From contig NC_058166.1 in the NCBI RefSeq assembly GCF_020080835.1, forward strand, positions 13,727,043-13,791,042: 64,000 nt of DNA. Reading direction: 5' to 3'. Shown piece after piece: positions 23,601 to 36,413 of this stretch (positions are counted from its first letter, which is position 1; every line of letters begins with the position of its first letter). The notes under the pieces are model-generated. The model had not been told where the DNA came from, ran no database searches, and worked only from the letters and a program-made list of their open reading frames with translations. Source of the DNA: Cotesia glomerata (lineage: Eukaryota; Arthropoda; Insecta; Hymenoptera; Braconidae). The position numbers were made by a program, and so were the translations under genes.

Positions 23601-26600
23601 TAGTAAGTTAATTACAAGTATTTTAAGATTAAATACATAACAAATTTAAAAGTTTAGATTTACACGCGTTTGTACCTTTTACACGGACTCATTAGCATGA
23701 CAAGACCTCATGGGAACTACAAAAACTCCTTGTTAATGTATATATATGTGGGCGAGTATGTGAGAATTTACAAAAATCTATTCGCTCGGGACGATCCCCG
23801 CAATATTTTTCATTCTAGTCAACTGTTCATTGTCTTGTTATATATAGATTCATATATATTTGTACTAGAATTTTATTTACATTTTTTATTTCCATACACG
23901 GTTATTGTTGTCCCCCGGGCGCTGAGTACAATAAACGTTTTTAACGAATCATTGGCGGTCTTTCTTTTATAACAGTTTTAGATTTTTTATTTTAATTACA
24001 GGCGCAGCTCCATCACGATCATTTTTTTTCTCTCTTGTATTTTCCCTAGGGCATTTTTTCGGTTTCGAGTTATTCTCCGACGTGTTGGTTCTGCCGAAGC
24101 TCAGCCGAAGGGTTAATTTTTAATGAAACCCAAATTACGAGGCCAAACCCAGTCAGTCGGTTCAGTTCTATTATAAATTTATTTCCGTTAAACATTCATC
24201 GATTAATTCTCTCCACACTTTAAATTTCCGAACAATCGTGTCTTATTTTTTTTTCGTTTGTAGGGATTAAATAAATCGCATTTATTATTTAGTTTTAACG
24301 CTGCAATTCACTTTACTAACATTTTGGTTGTTAAAAATATGAAAATAGGGCAACTATTATTACCTTGAATTGAAAGTTTAAAAATTAATAACTTGGAGCG
24401 TATTCAAGGTACATTCTGGCGCTGTTTTAAATTTTTCTAAAACTTTATTTTCTTTTGGCTCACTGCAAAAATAAATGTTTATTTTTTTTTAGTTTAATTT
24501 TTTTTGAAAGATTTATGATTTACTAATAAAATTTTAATGTAAAAAAAAAATGATTTTAATGACAAATTATATAAACTACACATTCCAATTTTTTACTACA
24601 CTAAAAATATAAAAAAACAACTTAGAACTAGAGAAATTGTATCTGAAAAATTTAAAAATATTCAGTTTGAATTAATTTAAAAAATTCCCTAAAAAATCAA
24701 TAGAATTTTTGGTTTTTTAAATCAAAGAAGTTTAAAACAAAAAGAAATTAATTCAATGAAAAAGCAATTGATTTACAATTAATTTCGACAATTGCAATCA
24801 ATAATTTATCTATACTAATATTATAAAGAGAAAAGATTTGATTGTTTGTTTGTTTGTTTGTTTTTTTGTTTGCATTGAATAAGCTCCGAAACTACTGAAC
24901 CGATTTGAAAAATTCTTTCACTGTTGGAAAGCTACACTATCCCCGGTTGACATAGGCTATCTTATATTACAAATAATTCGAAAATTTTTGTTAAATACCC
25001 GTACTAAGCCGGGGCGAACTGCTAGTATTTAATAAAACAAAATAAAAATTATAAAATTCTCAATTTTTTATAAAAATTTGTTAAAGATTATTTGAATATT
25101 TCTTGTTAATTTTAAATCACTTAAAAGTGAGTTATTATATACAATTAAAGTTTTTCTTTTAAGACATTGAAATTTCAAATTAATAAAAATTAGCTAATTA
25201 TTAACTATTGATTAAAATTAATCAAATTAATGTGACAATAAATTTTCTGAGAATTAATATATTAATTAAACAAAAATTAAATTAAATAACTTTTTAATTT
25301 TTTTTTTTTTTTTTTATAACAAAGATATCAAACAATTTTTTTTAATAAACTAAAACTTCAAGTTTCTAGATATTTCTTTTTGAAAAATTTACTAACCACG
25401 CTAAATTTTACGAAGTTTTTGATCATACATTAAAAGAAAAATGCTTGATTAAAAAAAAATATTATTTTAAAAATTTTACTCTTCGAGATATTCAATTTGA
25501 ATTAGTTTAAGAAATTAATGAATTAAAAAATGAAGAAAATAATTTCTTGAAACAAGAATTAAAATGGCAAGATGGTTCAAGATGACGGCGATTCAAAATA
25601 TTACCAACTTGTTTTAAAAATATAAAAAATTTATACATTTCTCTTATTTTCTATCCCATCAAAAATAAATCAAGTATTTTTCAAAATTAATTCAAGTCAA
25701 ATTTTTTTTTTCTTCAATATTTTAAATGAAGAAATTTATTGTTGAAAGATAAACATAAATTGGAAATTATTGTCAATTTTATAGAATATTATTTTTAAAT
25801 TAAAAATTTTGTTGTACCTCACAAAGACAATAAAAATTTTAATTCCAATTTCTCATGACCTACACTAAAAAAAAAAATTAATTTGAATCAAGAGAAAAAT
25901 TCTTGAATCAAGTAAAATTTACTCAAACCAAAAATAATTTCTTAGTTTAAGAATTTTTCTACTCAAATCAAGAAGATTGATTTTTTCAAAATTACTTGAT
26001 TCAAGTTCATTTTTTTTCTGTGCAGAAAATAAGTTTCAAGCCAAAAAAGTCAATCTAACCAATTTCCTTAAAAAAAATTTTGTTTTAAAATCAACCAATT
26101 AATCCATCAGTATCAAAATTCCCTTGCCAAAAAATACGCATAAAAATTTTCAGGTGACCTTTATTGGCCTGTAATTTAAATAAACAAATAAAGTCACGAT
26201 AAAGCTCGAACGACTCGACTAATTGATCTGGTTTCGTACACAGAAAAAAAAATGTTCTTGAGTCAAATATATATTTTTGAAGAGCTCAATATTCTTGATT
26301 TGAGTAAAAAAATTCTTGATTTAAGAAAATTTTTTTTGATTTAAGGAAATTCTACTTAATTCAAGAATTTTTCGTCTTGATTCTAGACAATTACCCTCTT
26401 CAAAATTATATTCTTAGTTCAAGAATTTTTCTCTTGAATCAAGTTAATTTTTTTTTCTGTGTATCATCCTGATTCATAGAGCAGAATTATTTCAAATATC
26501 AATTCTTTTAATTAAATGTCACCTGCAGGTGAATGTTAAAAATGAAACCTACCATAAAACCCGTAATTTATCGCTCAAAGAACGCAATAAATAAACAAAT

Positions 26601-29600
26601 AAATAAATAATAAATAAAGTAACGTCTTTTCCTTTCCCAAGACATTTCCTTACATAGACAATAATGGCAAAGAAGAAACACCTGCAGCATTTTAATTTGC
26701 ATCAGCGATCCTCGCGAGTAGGTGTCTTCTCATGGGGTTAAATTCCGCCCGAGTGTTTGTTGATGTCGGATAATTATTTTCACCGGAAAGCCCAACGCTC
26801 TATAGGAAATAGGGTGGGCCTTTTTACACAAGTGAAGTGTATAAATAATATAACGGACGTAACGAGACCGTGGTACTATTTGTACGTGAGTAGTACAAGT
26901 ATTTCTACATGTATATTTTTATATAGGAGACATAACTCGGTTGTATCGCTCACATACAAACATTTGTATAGAGCCAAATGTTTATGGGCGTATAAATGTC
27001 ATACATGTATGTAAGTGTGGTGTATCTCTTTTACTATTTAATAAACCTCAAATACTTTTGCGGAGGAACTAAAGTGTATGAAAAAACGGGCCGAGCTCAC
27101 GAGGTCACGCCACACTGGCACTTCCGTTTTTTCGTCGACAAAACAGTGTCCGGCTTTTTAAAATAATAATATTATTTATGTGGGAAATAAAAGTGAAGCG
27201 TTAGAGTCATACATACTTGCGGGTAATCTTAATACTGTAGGTGAATAAATTAAATTGCAACGAGGATGGTCGACGGTTTCATTTAGCGGCCGGGAGAAGA
27301 CTTGAAAACTTATAACAACCCTCACTTGGTACTTAACTCATGTTTCACGTCCAATTTACGTCCACGGTTAACTTTACTAATCGATTATTATTTCATTATA
27401 AATAAATTATCGGGTAACTTGAGCTTTAAGGAGTTTAGATCAATCAGTAGTTTGATTAAGGACTTCATGTGTACGTTCATTTCTTGACTGGAGAACAAAA
27501 TTCTTGGCTCAAAAAAATTTTCGGATGCCTGAAGGAAGACCGAAGTTGTGTTGGCCGAAGTAAAAATTTTTCGAGAAATTCTATTCTTGGTGGAAGTCAT
27601 TTTTTCTTAATTCAAATTATCATAAATACTTGATACAATAAATTTTTATATTTGATCAGAATTTTTAGATACTTCAGGAAAGCAGCGCGACTTACTTCAG
27701 CTGAGAAAAAAATTTTCTCACCTTGAGAAAATTTTTCTCTTGAATATTTGATACCCATTTTATATTATTTTAGCGTGCAATTATACATATTGAATGAAAA
27801 AAAATGATGAAATATTATTTGATCTTCCCATTTGACATTTTAATCAATAAAAATATTAATGAAAATTTACTTCTATCGAGATATTTAATTTTTTGAAGCA
27901 AGAGAGAAATTTTCTCAAGACAAAAAAATTTACTTCTATCAAGAACTAAATTTTTTGGAGCAAGAGGCTGAATTTTCTCAAAACAAGCAGATTTTCTTGA
28001 CTTAAATAAATTTTCTTGGATCAAGATACGTATTTCTTAAAGCAAGAGAATTAATTTTGTTGGAATAAGTGAAATTTCTTGTGTCAAAAAAAAAATTTAT
28101 TTTTCGCTCAAGAAAATAATTAGAAAGAAAAATATTTTCTTGGCTCAAATGAACCCTTTTATCTGTGTGAAAAAAAAAATTCTTGACTAAAGGGTAAATT
28201 TTCTTAGTTCAAGAAAATATTAAGGAAGATTGAAAATTTTTTGAATGAAGTCGAAGTTTTTTGAGCCAAGAAAATTTTTTCTTGCTTCAAAATAACTTTT
28301 GTTTTCCTTAAAATTTTCTTGATGCAAGAAGTTTTTTTTTCTGTGTAAGAGTTAATAGTAAATATAAGTATTTTTTAGTTTCGAACGCTTACGAAATAGG
28401 AACAATCAGAGAAGAAAAATCGCCTGAATACAAAAAAAACAATACAAAAAAAATAATTGTGCAATTTTTAAAAAATTATTTATGTCAGCTATTTTTGTAT
28501 TTAACACTACCTTGCGGGCTTCATCATAAGAATCCTTGTTTCAAAATATCCAATATGGCTGCGGCTCTCTGTTGTCGTATTTGGAGTTATTTCTTTTATT
28601 GTAATTAAACTAAAAGGGCTACAATGATGATTTGCAATATTAATCTGTGTTTCGGTAATTAAAATCGATTGCAAAAAGAATTTCATTTATTTAATGTGTT
28701 TTTATAAAGATTTCGGTTGTATTAACATCATGATGTACGTACACCTAACCTATATGAAGAATATTGAAAACAAAGCAACTTTTTCCCCTTAGTAGAAGTA
28801 AATTTTTATTGACGTTCATACAAAAGACTTAATAGCAGATATGAATTTATATTTTTTAGTTTTGATAAGTTTAATCAAGTGATCTTCCCTAACGATTAAC
28901 AATTAAAAATTAAATTTTTAACATACAGATGGCAGATCAGCATTTTTTTAATTTAAAATTATAATATTTAATTATTAAAGTAGATACTATAATAAATAAT
29001 TTTAAAAAATTATCTGATTCATATAGTTTATTTAAATGCATCAAAACACATAGTGTTGACGAACGTTTAAATTAATTATTTATTATTTTACTTGATATTA
29101 TAAAAATTATTTTAGTTAATTTTTCACCATAGTGAAAATAACCATCTAAATACACCTGATTACATCGTTAGAAATTACAGAGTTGTCTAATTTAATAAAC
29201 AATAAAGATGGACGTCAAATCAATGACTACTTTATATTTACTAATTTTTTAAAATTAATCCCTAAAAAATATTTCAGCTAAATAAAAATAAAATAAAACA
29301 CTTTAAAATATTTCTCAAGACCCTAATAAATTTCATAAAAAGTTATTACTCATTTAACTTAACAATAATTGAGAATTTTTGAATTTCCCGCCTTATTTTA
29401 ATTCATTTAACGCATCTTTATATTTGCGGCAATATGGCGGATAGATTCAGCTCTCAGTTTTAACACTAAAATGTTTATTACAAATAAACTACGAGGATTT
29501 AAGGATTTATTTTTCGTAGGGTTGTTATTTTAAGTAGTTTGAAACAGATAAACAAATAATTTTCGAGATTGATCAAGTCTTTCATGAGATATTTTGGTTA

Positions 29601-30634
29601 TAAGATTCTTCTTTTGAGGTTGTGGTGTAAAAAAGAATGATTACAAAATGGCAGATGAATCAAAATCTATTCAATTGAAGAAATAGTTCAGTTGAAGGTT
29701 GTGAAATTTCACTAGTTGTTTTTAGACAGATATTGAAGTATATATAGAGAAAAAAAAAAAAAAAAACAATTGTGTAAACTGCAGATGAAGGACTTGAGAG
29801 AGCTGTCACAATGAAACTTTATCCCACATGCTCAATAAAGTGTAAAACGCAAAGATAATTTAAAAAGTAATGAGTTCGTTAAAAAGATGGCATCGGATGG
29901 CAACAGGGCATCGCGATTCACCTGAGTTTTACGACGCGTGCCATCGACAGCTGCCACTACAGCTGGTAAACTCAATAGATGCTCGTTATTCCGTATCGTT
30001 GATTCGATGTGCCGCTCGTGGAAAATTACATTTCTGCGATCAGTAATTTAATATGTCTGTCATTGCACAGAGGATAAATATTTTCATTTCACAATGCGGT
30101 TGATAATTATAAACAGCCCTACTACTATTATTATTATCATCATTATCATTATTATTATTGTTATTGGATTTTTTGTTCGAAATTTTTCGGTAGCCGTGGG
30201 CGCAATAATAATTACCTGCCGAATTTTCAAATAAAAAAATAATAACTGTTCTAAAATCACGAGTGGGCGGCAGCTGGTATCTGAACGCTCTCGATCCCAC
30301 GCTTTAGAGATCCAAGATCTTCCTGATAAAATTTTTTTATCTCGTTTGAATCAATTTTTTTTTTTTTTTAACAAAAAATACAATACTAATTTTTTTAAGG
30401 AAATTATTTATTTCAAAAAAGTAAAAAAATTTTTTTTTTTATTGATTATCTAAAAATTTTTTTTTTTTAGAAGACAATTGATAAAAAAAAATTTTTTACA
30501 AAGGAGTCTTTACAATGAACCAAAAAAAAAAAAAAATACATAAAAATTTTGAAATTTTTATCAAGGAAATAATCTTAATAAATTTTTTATTTTTGATTTT
30601 ATTTAATACTGACATATAATCTTTTTTAATGAAT

Positions 30635-30665
<31 letters not shown>

Positions 30666-31512
30666 TAGCAACATCGCAGTCACTACGTGACTGCCATGAG
30701 TTGTGAACTATGAATAAATAAAATTTTGCTTTATTAAATAATGACTTTTATTAAATTGCACTGTATTTACTTAACTATTGACGTTTTTAAAGTTATAAGC
30801 TCATCCTGATGTTATATTCATCAAGAGCTTTTATTTGAGTACCCACATGCATTTTGATATATTTTTCATATATACATATATATAATATATATAAATATAT
30901 GAAAAAATGATGTGGGTACTTAAATGAAAGGTCTTGAAGAGTGTAACATCGGGATGAGCTTATATCTTTAAAAATATTAATATTTCACGAGATACAAAGT
31001 CATTTCTTAATTCTCAACAATATAAATAATGTATATTTAATATATGAAGATCGGTGTTTTAAATTTAATAAATCAAAGATAGTTAATATTATAAGCCAGC
31101 TACCCGATCCAAATTGTTTGAGAATGACTAATTTTTCATTATTAATTGTTCACCATAATATTTTATCAGTATGAAGTCTCAATACCATCAGAGAAAATTT
31201 AGGTGACGATAACAATTAAAATTTGTTTAGACAATTATTATTAGAGAAAGATGTAATTTTTTACTCAGTGTAACTTTTTTTCAGTGACTGAATTGTCTAA
31301 ACAAATTTTAATTGTTATTGTCACCTAAATTTTCTCTGATGGTATTGAGACTTCATACCGATAAAATATTATGGTGAACAATTAATAATGAAAAATTAGT
31401 CATTCTCCAACAATTTGGATCGGGTAGCTGGCTTATAATATTAACTATCTTTGATTTATTAAATATAAATAATAATAATAATAAAATCAAAAATTTATTT
31501 TATTATTGATAC

Positions 31513-31582
<70 letters not shown>

Positions 31583-31647
31583 TCACGGTTTTAACATTTT
31601 TAATTAATGATAATGATTATTTTAATAATGATAATAATGATAATGAC

Positions 31648-31720
<73 letters not shown>

Positions 31721-32422
31721 GTAAAAAATTGAAGCAATAGAGGCGGAAGAAACAAGTAAAGGTGATTTTAAAAGTCAGCTGGCCTTCGTCTTATTCACGC
31801 ACCTGTTCGTTTTTATAATACGAATCGACCCGAATAACTTATCATCTCCCTCGCCTTCACCCTCACCCTCACCCTCTCAAGTATACTATAAATAAACAAA
31901 TAAATAAGTACAACAAACTTTGAAAAAAAAAAAAAAAAAAAAAAACCTAAAATATATTGACAATTTTTATTAAATTTGCAGGTAGCTGAAGGAAGACCGC
32001 GAATCCGTCATCACCGTGGGGATGCAAGATGCAACCGGTGCGGTCCAGGTTGGGGAGTAACAAAGCCTTGCACCTCGGACCGAGATACCGAGTGCAGCAA
32101 ATGCAAGCCTGGTACCTACAGCCCTCACCACAACCTCCAGTCCTGCTGGATCTGCTCGCGATGCGGCCCTGGCCTCTACGAAGCTCACCGTTGCACTTCT
32201 AAAACAGACACTGTCTGTGACTCTTGCTACCGTCACGCCCCTGAGAATCCTGACTACCACAAGAAATGCTCTGAACACAAGAACCTCTTCCTGGCTCCTG
32301 AAGACGCAATCAACACCGGGGAACAGAGCTCTCTGGTGAACCAAGAAGACGATGGTGAAGATCAGAAGATGCGTGCGGCTATTTTGGCGGATGACGTCAA
32401 GGCCGAGTTTTTCATAAATTAA
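20605..32422 (+). CDS. Secreted TNF-receptor cysteine-rich-domain protein (wengen-like)
   Basis: Two coding exons, 20,605-20,655 and 31,982-32,422, join in phase 0 across an 11.3-kb GT-AG intron to give 163 residues. Exon 1 encodes a hydrophobic signal peptide (MPRLIILVVVISIVTLE). Exon 2 encodes a basic stretch (RPRIRHHR, a possible furin-like site, about 22-29) and then 12 cysteines between C34 and C113. Their spacing is that of two TNFR cysteine-rich modules, with the diagnostic CTSDRDTEC and CTSKTDTVC. A short acidic tail without a membrane segment ends at TAA. In insects the closest known architecture is the Eiger/TNF receptor Wengen, which is membrane-anchored. Here the frame closes without an anchor, so a soluble ligand-binding protein is inferred. 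An alternative isoform using a GTGAAG donor near 32,354 and a distant exon cannot be excluded. The exon-1 assignment rests on phase, the signal peptide and the absence of a better candidate. Confidence 0.75.
21929..22652. mobile_element. TTAA-flanked long-TIR element (family J), copy 1
   Basis: TTAA lies at 21,925-21,928 and 22,653-22,656. The ends are GGGAGTCCTCTGGTCTGACG and its complement (CCAGAGGATCCCC). Arms of about 285 bp run through AATCAGGGCGTCAGACCAGA and GATTGGCTAGTCTGAAACA. No transposase. TTAA targets with G-rich ends fit Kolobok- or piggyBac-type MITEs. Related ends occur at 37,278 and 40,686. Confidence 0.7.
24809..25025 (+). mobile_element. Non-autonomous Helitron
   Basis: 217 bp beginning TCTATACTAATATTATAAAG and ending in CTAG, after a small CCCG/CGGG hairpin (CCCGTACTAAGCCGGGG). 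It lies between A (24,808) and T (25,026), the canonical Helitron insertion site. The internal ACTACTGAACCGATTTGAAA and a GTTTGTTTGTTTG run match the widespread insect Helitron family as I know it. It shows no terminal inverted repeats or target duplication, as expected for rolling-circle transposition. Confidence 0.85.
25863..26022. mobile_element. TTGATTCAAG MITE (family I)
   Basis: CACTAAAAAAAAAAATTAATTTGAATCAAG at the left mirrors CTTGATTCAAGTTCATTTTTTTTCTGTG at the right; 160 bp. It lies in the TNFR-like gene intron. Confidence 0.6.
26238..26462. mobile_element. TTGATTCAAG MITE (family I), best-bounded copy
   Basis: Ends ACACAGAAAAAAAAA and TTTTTTTTTCTGTGT; subterminal TTCTTGAATCAAGTTAATTT. 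The interior is a series of diverged CTTGATT(T/C)AAG words. 225 bp, non-coding. Confidence 0.65.
27470..28350. repeat. Cluster of degenerate TTGATTCAAG repeats
   Basis: Many words such as TCTTGGCTCAA, TTCTTGAATATTTG and CTTGGATCAAG, with AT-rich spacers. It looks like several overlapping, decayed family-I copies. A similar but shorter cluster is at 21,563-21,730. The interrupted open frames across it are by-products of the repeat. Confidence 0.5.
28360..30660. other. TNFR-gene intron sequence without recognised elements
   Basis: AT-rich unique sequence with simple (TAT)n near 30,118-30,165 and (AAT)n near 30,634-30,662, and a less AT-rich island near 29,880-30,040. I see no coding exon with consistent splice sites. 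Confidence 0.4.
30670..31010 (+). repeat. Family D palindromic repeat
   Basis: It begins with a GCAGTCACTACGTGACTGC palindrome. A polyadenylation-like ATAAATAAAATTTTG follows, then inverted arms AAGCTCATCCTGATG ... CATCGGGATGAGCTT around a TATA-rich centre. It matches the tandem units at 32.7-34.6 kb. Confidence 0.7.
31063..31464. repeat. Near-perfect 174-bp inverted repeat
   Basis: Arms 31,063-31,236 and 31,291-31,464 are of equal length, with about three mismatches (for example T/G near GATCCAAATTGTTTGAG), around a 54-bp loop. Transcribed as part of the TNFR-like gene intron it would form a long double-stranded stem. It does not code and no target duplication is obvious. Confidence 0.8.
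31500..31717. repeat. Trinucleotide microsatellites (TTA)n and (AAT)n
   Basis: (TTA)n occupies about 31,506-31,581, and (AAT)n about 31,648-31,717. Together they form an imperfect inverted pair just upstream of the TNFR-like exon 2. Confidence 0.85.
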
Positions 32423-32649
32423 TTTATTTAAAAATTTTAAAAAACAAAACTAGTCACTGAAAGACGATTTTCTACTTGTATATACATATTACATATAATT
32501 ATATATATAGATATAGATATTTATATTTATTTTATTGACAGCTATTGTCAATAATTATCAATAATTTTGCAAGTCAATATTCTGCTAATTATTTTTTGTA
32601 ATCTACGCTTTTAAAAATGTACAGTTAGGGTTTTTTTAAAATTAGTTTA

Positions 32650-34626
32650 ATTAAATAACCTTGCAGTCACTATGTGACTGTCGTGACTTGTGAACTATAA
32701 ATAAAATTTTGCTTTATTAAATTAATTAATTTTGTTAAATTGTACTGTAATTTTTTAACTATTGACGTTTTTAAAGATATAAGCTCATCCCGATGTTACA
32801 CTCATCAAGAGCTTTCATTTGAGTACCCACATGCATTTTTAATATATATTTTTCATATATACATATACGTATTATATATAAATATATGAAAAATTGATGT
32901 GGGTATTCAAATGAAAGGTCTTGATAAGTGTAACATCGGGGTGAGCTTATATCTTTCAAAATGTCAATAGTTCACAAGATACAAGATCATTTCTTAACTA
33001 TGTATCTAGAAATAGAGCATTTTCGAATGCAGCCTACATACTTATCATCATAAATTGCCTATCGGTGAGAATGATATGAAACCTTGAAAAGCCAAAAATT
33101 TAAGTCAAGACCTTTGCAATGACACTAAATTTCACAAAAAAATCCAACTGTAATATGACTATCCTGGACATAAAATTTTTCTTATTCTCTTAATAATATA
33201 GATGAATTTTGTTAAATTGCACTGTACTTTCTTAACTATTGATGTTTTTAAAGATATAAGCTCATTCCGATGTTACACTCATCAAGAGCTTTCATTTGAG
33301 TACCCACATGCATTTTTAATATATATTTTTCATATATACATATACGTAATATATATAAATATATGAAAAATTGATGTGGGTATTCAAATGAAAGGTCTTG
33401 ATAAGTGTAACATCGGGGTGAGCTTATATCTTTCAAAATGTCAATAGTTCACAAGATACAAGATAATTTCTTAACTATGTATCTAGAGATAGAGCGTTTT
33501 CGAATGCAGCCTACATACTTATCATCATAAATTGACTATCGGTGAGAATGATATGAAACCTTGAAAAGGCACAACTTTAAGTCAAGACCTTTGCAATGAC
33601 AATAAATTTCACTAAAAAAAAACCGATTTTATCATATGACTATCCTGAACACAAAATTTTTCTTATTTTTTTAATAATATAGATGAATTTTATTAAATTG
33701 CACTGTACTTTCTTAACAATTGACGTTTTTAAAGATATAAGCTCATCCCGATGTTACACTCATCAAGAGCTTTCATTTGAGTACCCACATCATTTTTTCG
33801 TATATTTATATATATTATATATATGTATATATGAAAAATATATCAAAATGCATGTGGGTACTCAAATGAAAGCTCTTGATGAGTGTAACATCAGAATGAG
33901 CTTATATCTTAAAAAATGTCAATAGTTCACAAGATACAAGGTAATTTCTTAATTATATATCTAGAGATAGAGCATTTTCGAATGCAGCCTAAATGCTTAT
34001 CATCATAAATTAACTATCGGTGAGAATGTTATGAAACCTTGAAAAGACACAAATTTAAGTCAAGATCTTTGCAATGACACTAAATTTCACTAAAAAAAAA
34101 CCGATTTTATCATATGACTATCCTGTACACAAAATTGTTCCTATTCTCTTAATAATGTAGATGAATTTTGTTAAATTGCAATGTACTTTCTTAACTATTT
34201 AGGTTTTTAAAGACATAAGCTCATCCTGATGTTACACTCATCAAAAGCTATCATTTAAGTACCCACATGCATTTTGATATATTTTTCATATATACATATA
34301 TATAATATATATAAATATATGAAAAATCGATGTGGGTACTCAAATGTAAGGTCTCGATGAGTGTAACATCAATATGAGCTTATATCTTTAAAAATGTCAA
34401 TAGTTCACTAAAAACAAGGTCATTTCTTAATTATGTATCTAGAAATAAAGCATTTTCGAATGCAGCCTAAATACTTATTACCATAAATTGACTATTGATA
34501 AGAATAATATGAAACCATGAAAAGGCACAACTCCAGATCAAGACTTTTTCAACGATGCCAAATTTAACCATAAAACCCCATTTTATCATATAAATACACT
34601 GACCACAAAATTTTGCTCACTCTCTT
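32650..34626 (+). repeat. Four-unit tandem array, ~480-bp period (family D)
   Basis: Units start at about 32,713, 33,192, 33,671 and 34,151. Each carries a palindrome (AAGCTCATCCCGATGTTACA ... and its complement) about a TATATA centre, then CTAGAGATAGAGCATTTTCG, GAAACCTTGAAAAGGCACAA and TTTTATCATATGACTATCCT. Spacings of 479, 479 and 480 bp indicate recent tandem duplication. The short open frames repeated in each unit follow the repeat and are not genes. It lies just downstream of the TNFR-like gene. Confidence 0.85.
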
Positions 34627-34639
34627 AATAATATAGATT

Positions 34640-36413
34640 AATCAAAATCAGTACATTGTAATAATTTATTTTATTTCTCAAGTCCTCACTCGAAAAGCTG
34701 AAATTTAACTGCAGAAATAAAATACAGTAAGGAAAAAAAAAATTTACATATTAACCAATACATTTAGCACTTTATAAATTATTTATTTAATTAATAATAT
34801 TTTTTGTTATAATTTTTGTTCATGATTATGCACGTCATCAACTTTTTAACAACCGTGCTCACACACTCGGGATTTTTTTAATTTTATATATTTTTATACG
34901 AATTCATTTATATTTTTTATATATATATTTATATATGATACGAGCATAATTTATTTATATCTCATATAACCGCGCAATAACGATTTAAATCTATTTGTTC
35001 CATGATTTTATTTTATTATAATCAAGTAATTCTGATAATTATTATTATTGTTTTCATTTTTTTTTTAAATCTTTGTACAATGAGAGTGCACTACATTCAA
35101 TGAAATCTACAATAACATGTGTACTAAGATGACTTAACACTCACAATCTCATCTTCACTATTTTACTTTTTTTTTTATTTTTTTTTTTTTATTATATTAT
35201 TAATAATTACTCAATATTATTTCAATTGTATATTTAGATTTAAACACAGGCGATTATAGATTTTAATACTTAAGAAAATTGATTAGCACTTTTTTAAATA
35301 TTCCTGCTGCTTTTGAGATTCAAATATCCTAGTTATTAATGTATGTAACGATTAAAGACTCCGAAAATAATATTATCAAAAAAAAAATCAACTTTCTTGA
35401 GTAAATTTAGAGCCTGCACTAATTTTTATTCTATAGGAAGTTAACACTTATAAAAAGAAGAAATAAATTTACATCTGAGTAATAAAAAACAAAACGTCAA
35501 ACAATATCAATGTGAAGCCTAAAATAAATTATATCAATATTTATAATAGTTATAATTGTAATTATAATAATAATAATAATAAAATACGCAATAAAGCGAA
35601 TCCTGATTTAATAAATTTAATTTATTTTCTCCTATTGAGTTAGTGATAAATCAATAATGAATCGATTAATCTTTAATTAATAACCATAAGTTATCAGACA
35701 AGCCAATAATTAACGATTGCTATTTACAATTGAAATCTACCTTTACAAATCATTTAGTTATTTAATTACCGATAATTCAACTTAATTTATTTATAATTAT
35801 AATTTATAATATAAGAAAATATTATTAAATTTTAAAATAAAACCCGATGATTTTTTGTTAGACAATTAACAAATCCACCGGCAATTAATATTTGTTTTAC
35901 AAAACACAGAGTATAATAACAAAAATTGATAATTAACGACTATATATGTAATGGGATAAAAATAAATTTGAGCTCCATTTAAATACGCTGGATCTAATTA
36001 ATTAATTATTGTACAACTAATAATAACGCAAAAGCCTTATCGTTGCAACAGACAGTCACAAGCAACAAAATGATACAGCGATTTTTATAAAATAATAATA
36101 AAAGAATATACCCATTCATTTAATTAAATCAATAGTCAACTAGTGAGTTACTATCAATTAAATACCGGACTAATACTGTCCAATTGTCTTGGCTATTCGT
36201 GCTTCCTTGATGAAATAAACAGCCGATCAGTTTTAAACTACTGACCGGGAGTTGTTTTTTTTTTTTAATAAATAAAACAGTCAGTCCAGCTTGTTCGTTT
36301 TTATCTGACGTTTTAATTCGATTGATATTCGTAGATTATATTATTATATATACGATTGGTGATACTTATTATCTTTTAATGAATGAATAACAAATCAGTA
36401 CCTTTTGAACAGC
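34640..36413. other. AT-rich intergenic sequence and AP-2 alpha 3'UTR
   Basis: The right part (near 36,000-36,413) is probably the 3'UTR of the minus-strand adaptin gene. The remainder is unique AT-rich sequence with short homopolymers. No exon is evident. Confidence 0.4.

Noticed and set aside
31970..32344. 124-codon minus-strand frame opposite the TNFR exon
   Set aside because: It is the antisense shadow of the cysteine-rich exon, which has splice signals and a recognisable fold.
32771..33925. Repeated 62-80-codon frames (MKDISSPRCYTYQ...)
   Set aside because: One frame recurs in each ~480-bp tandem unit, crossing the palindromic centre; it is repeat sequence, not a gene family.
32653..34626. 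CRISPR-like or phage-type direct repeats
   Set aside because: Units are ~480 bp with no short repeat/unique-spacer pattern, in a eukaryotic spliced-gene context.
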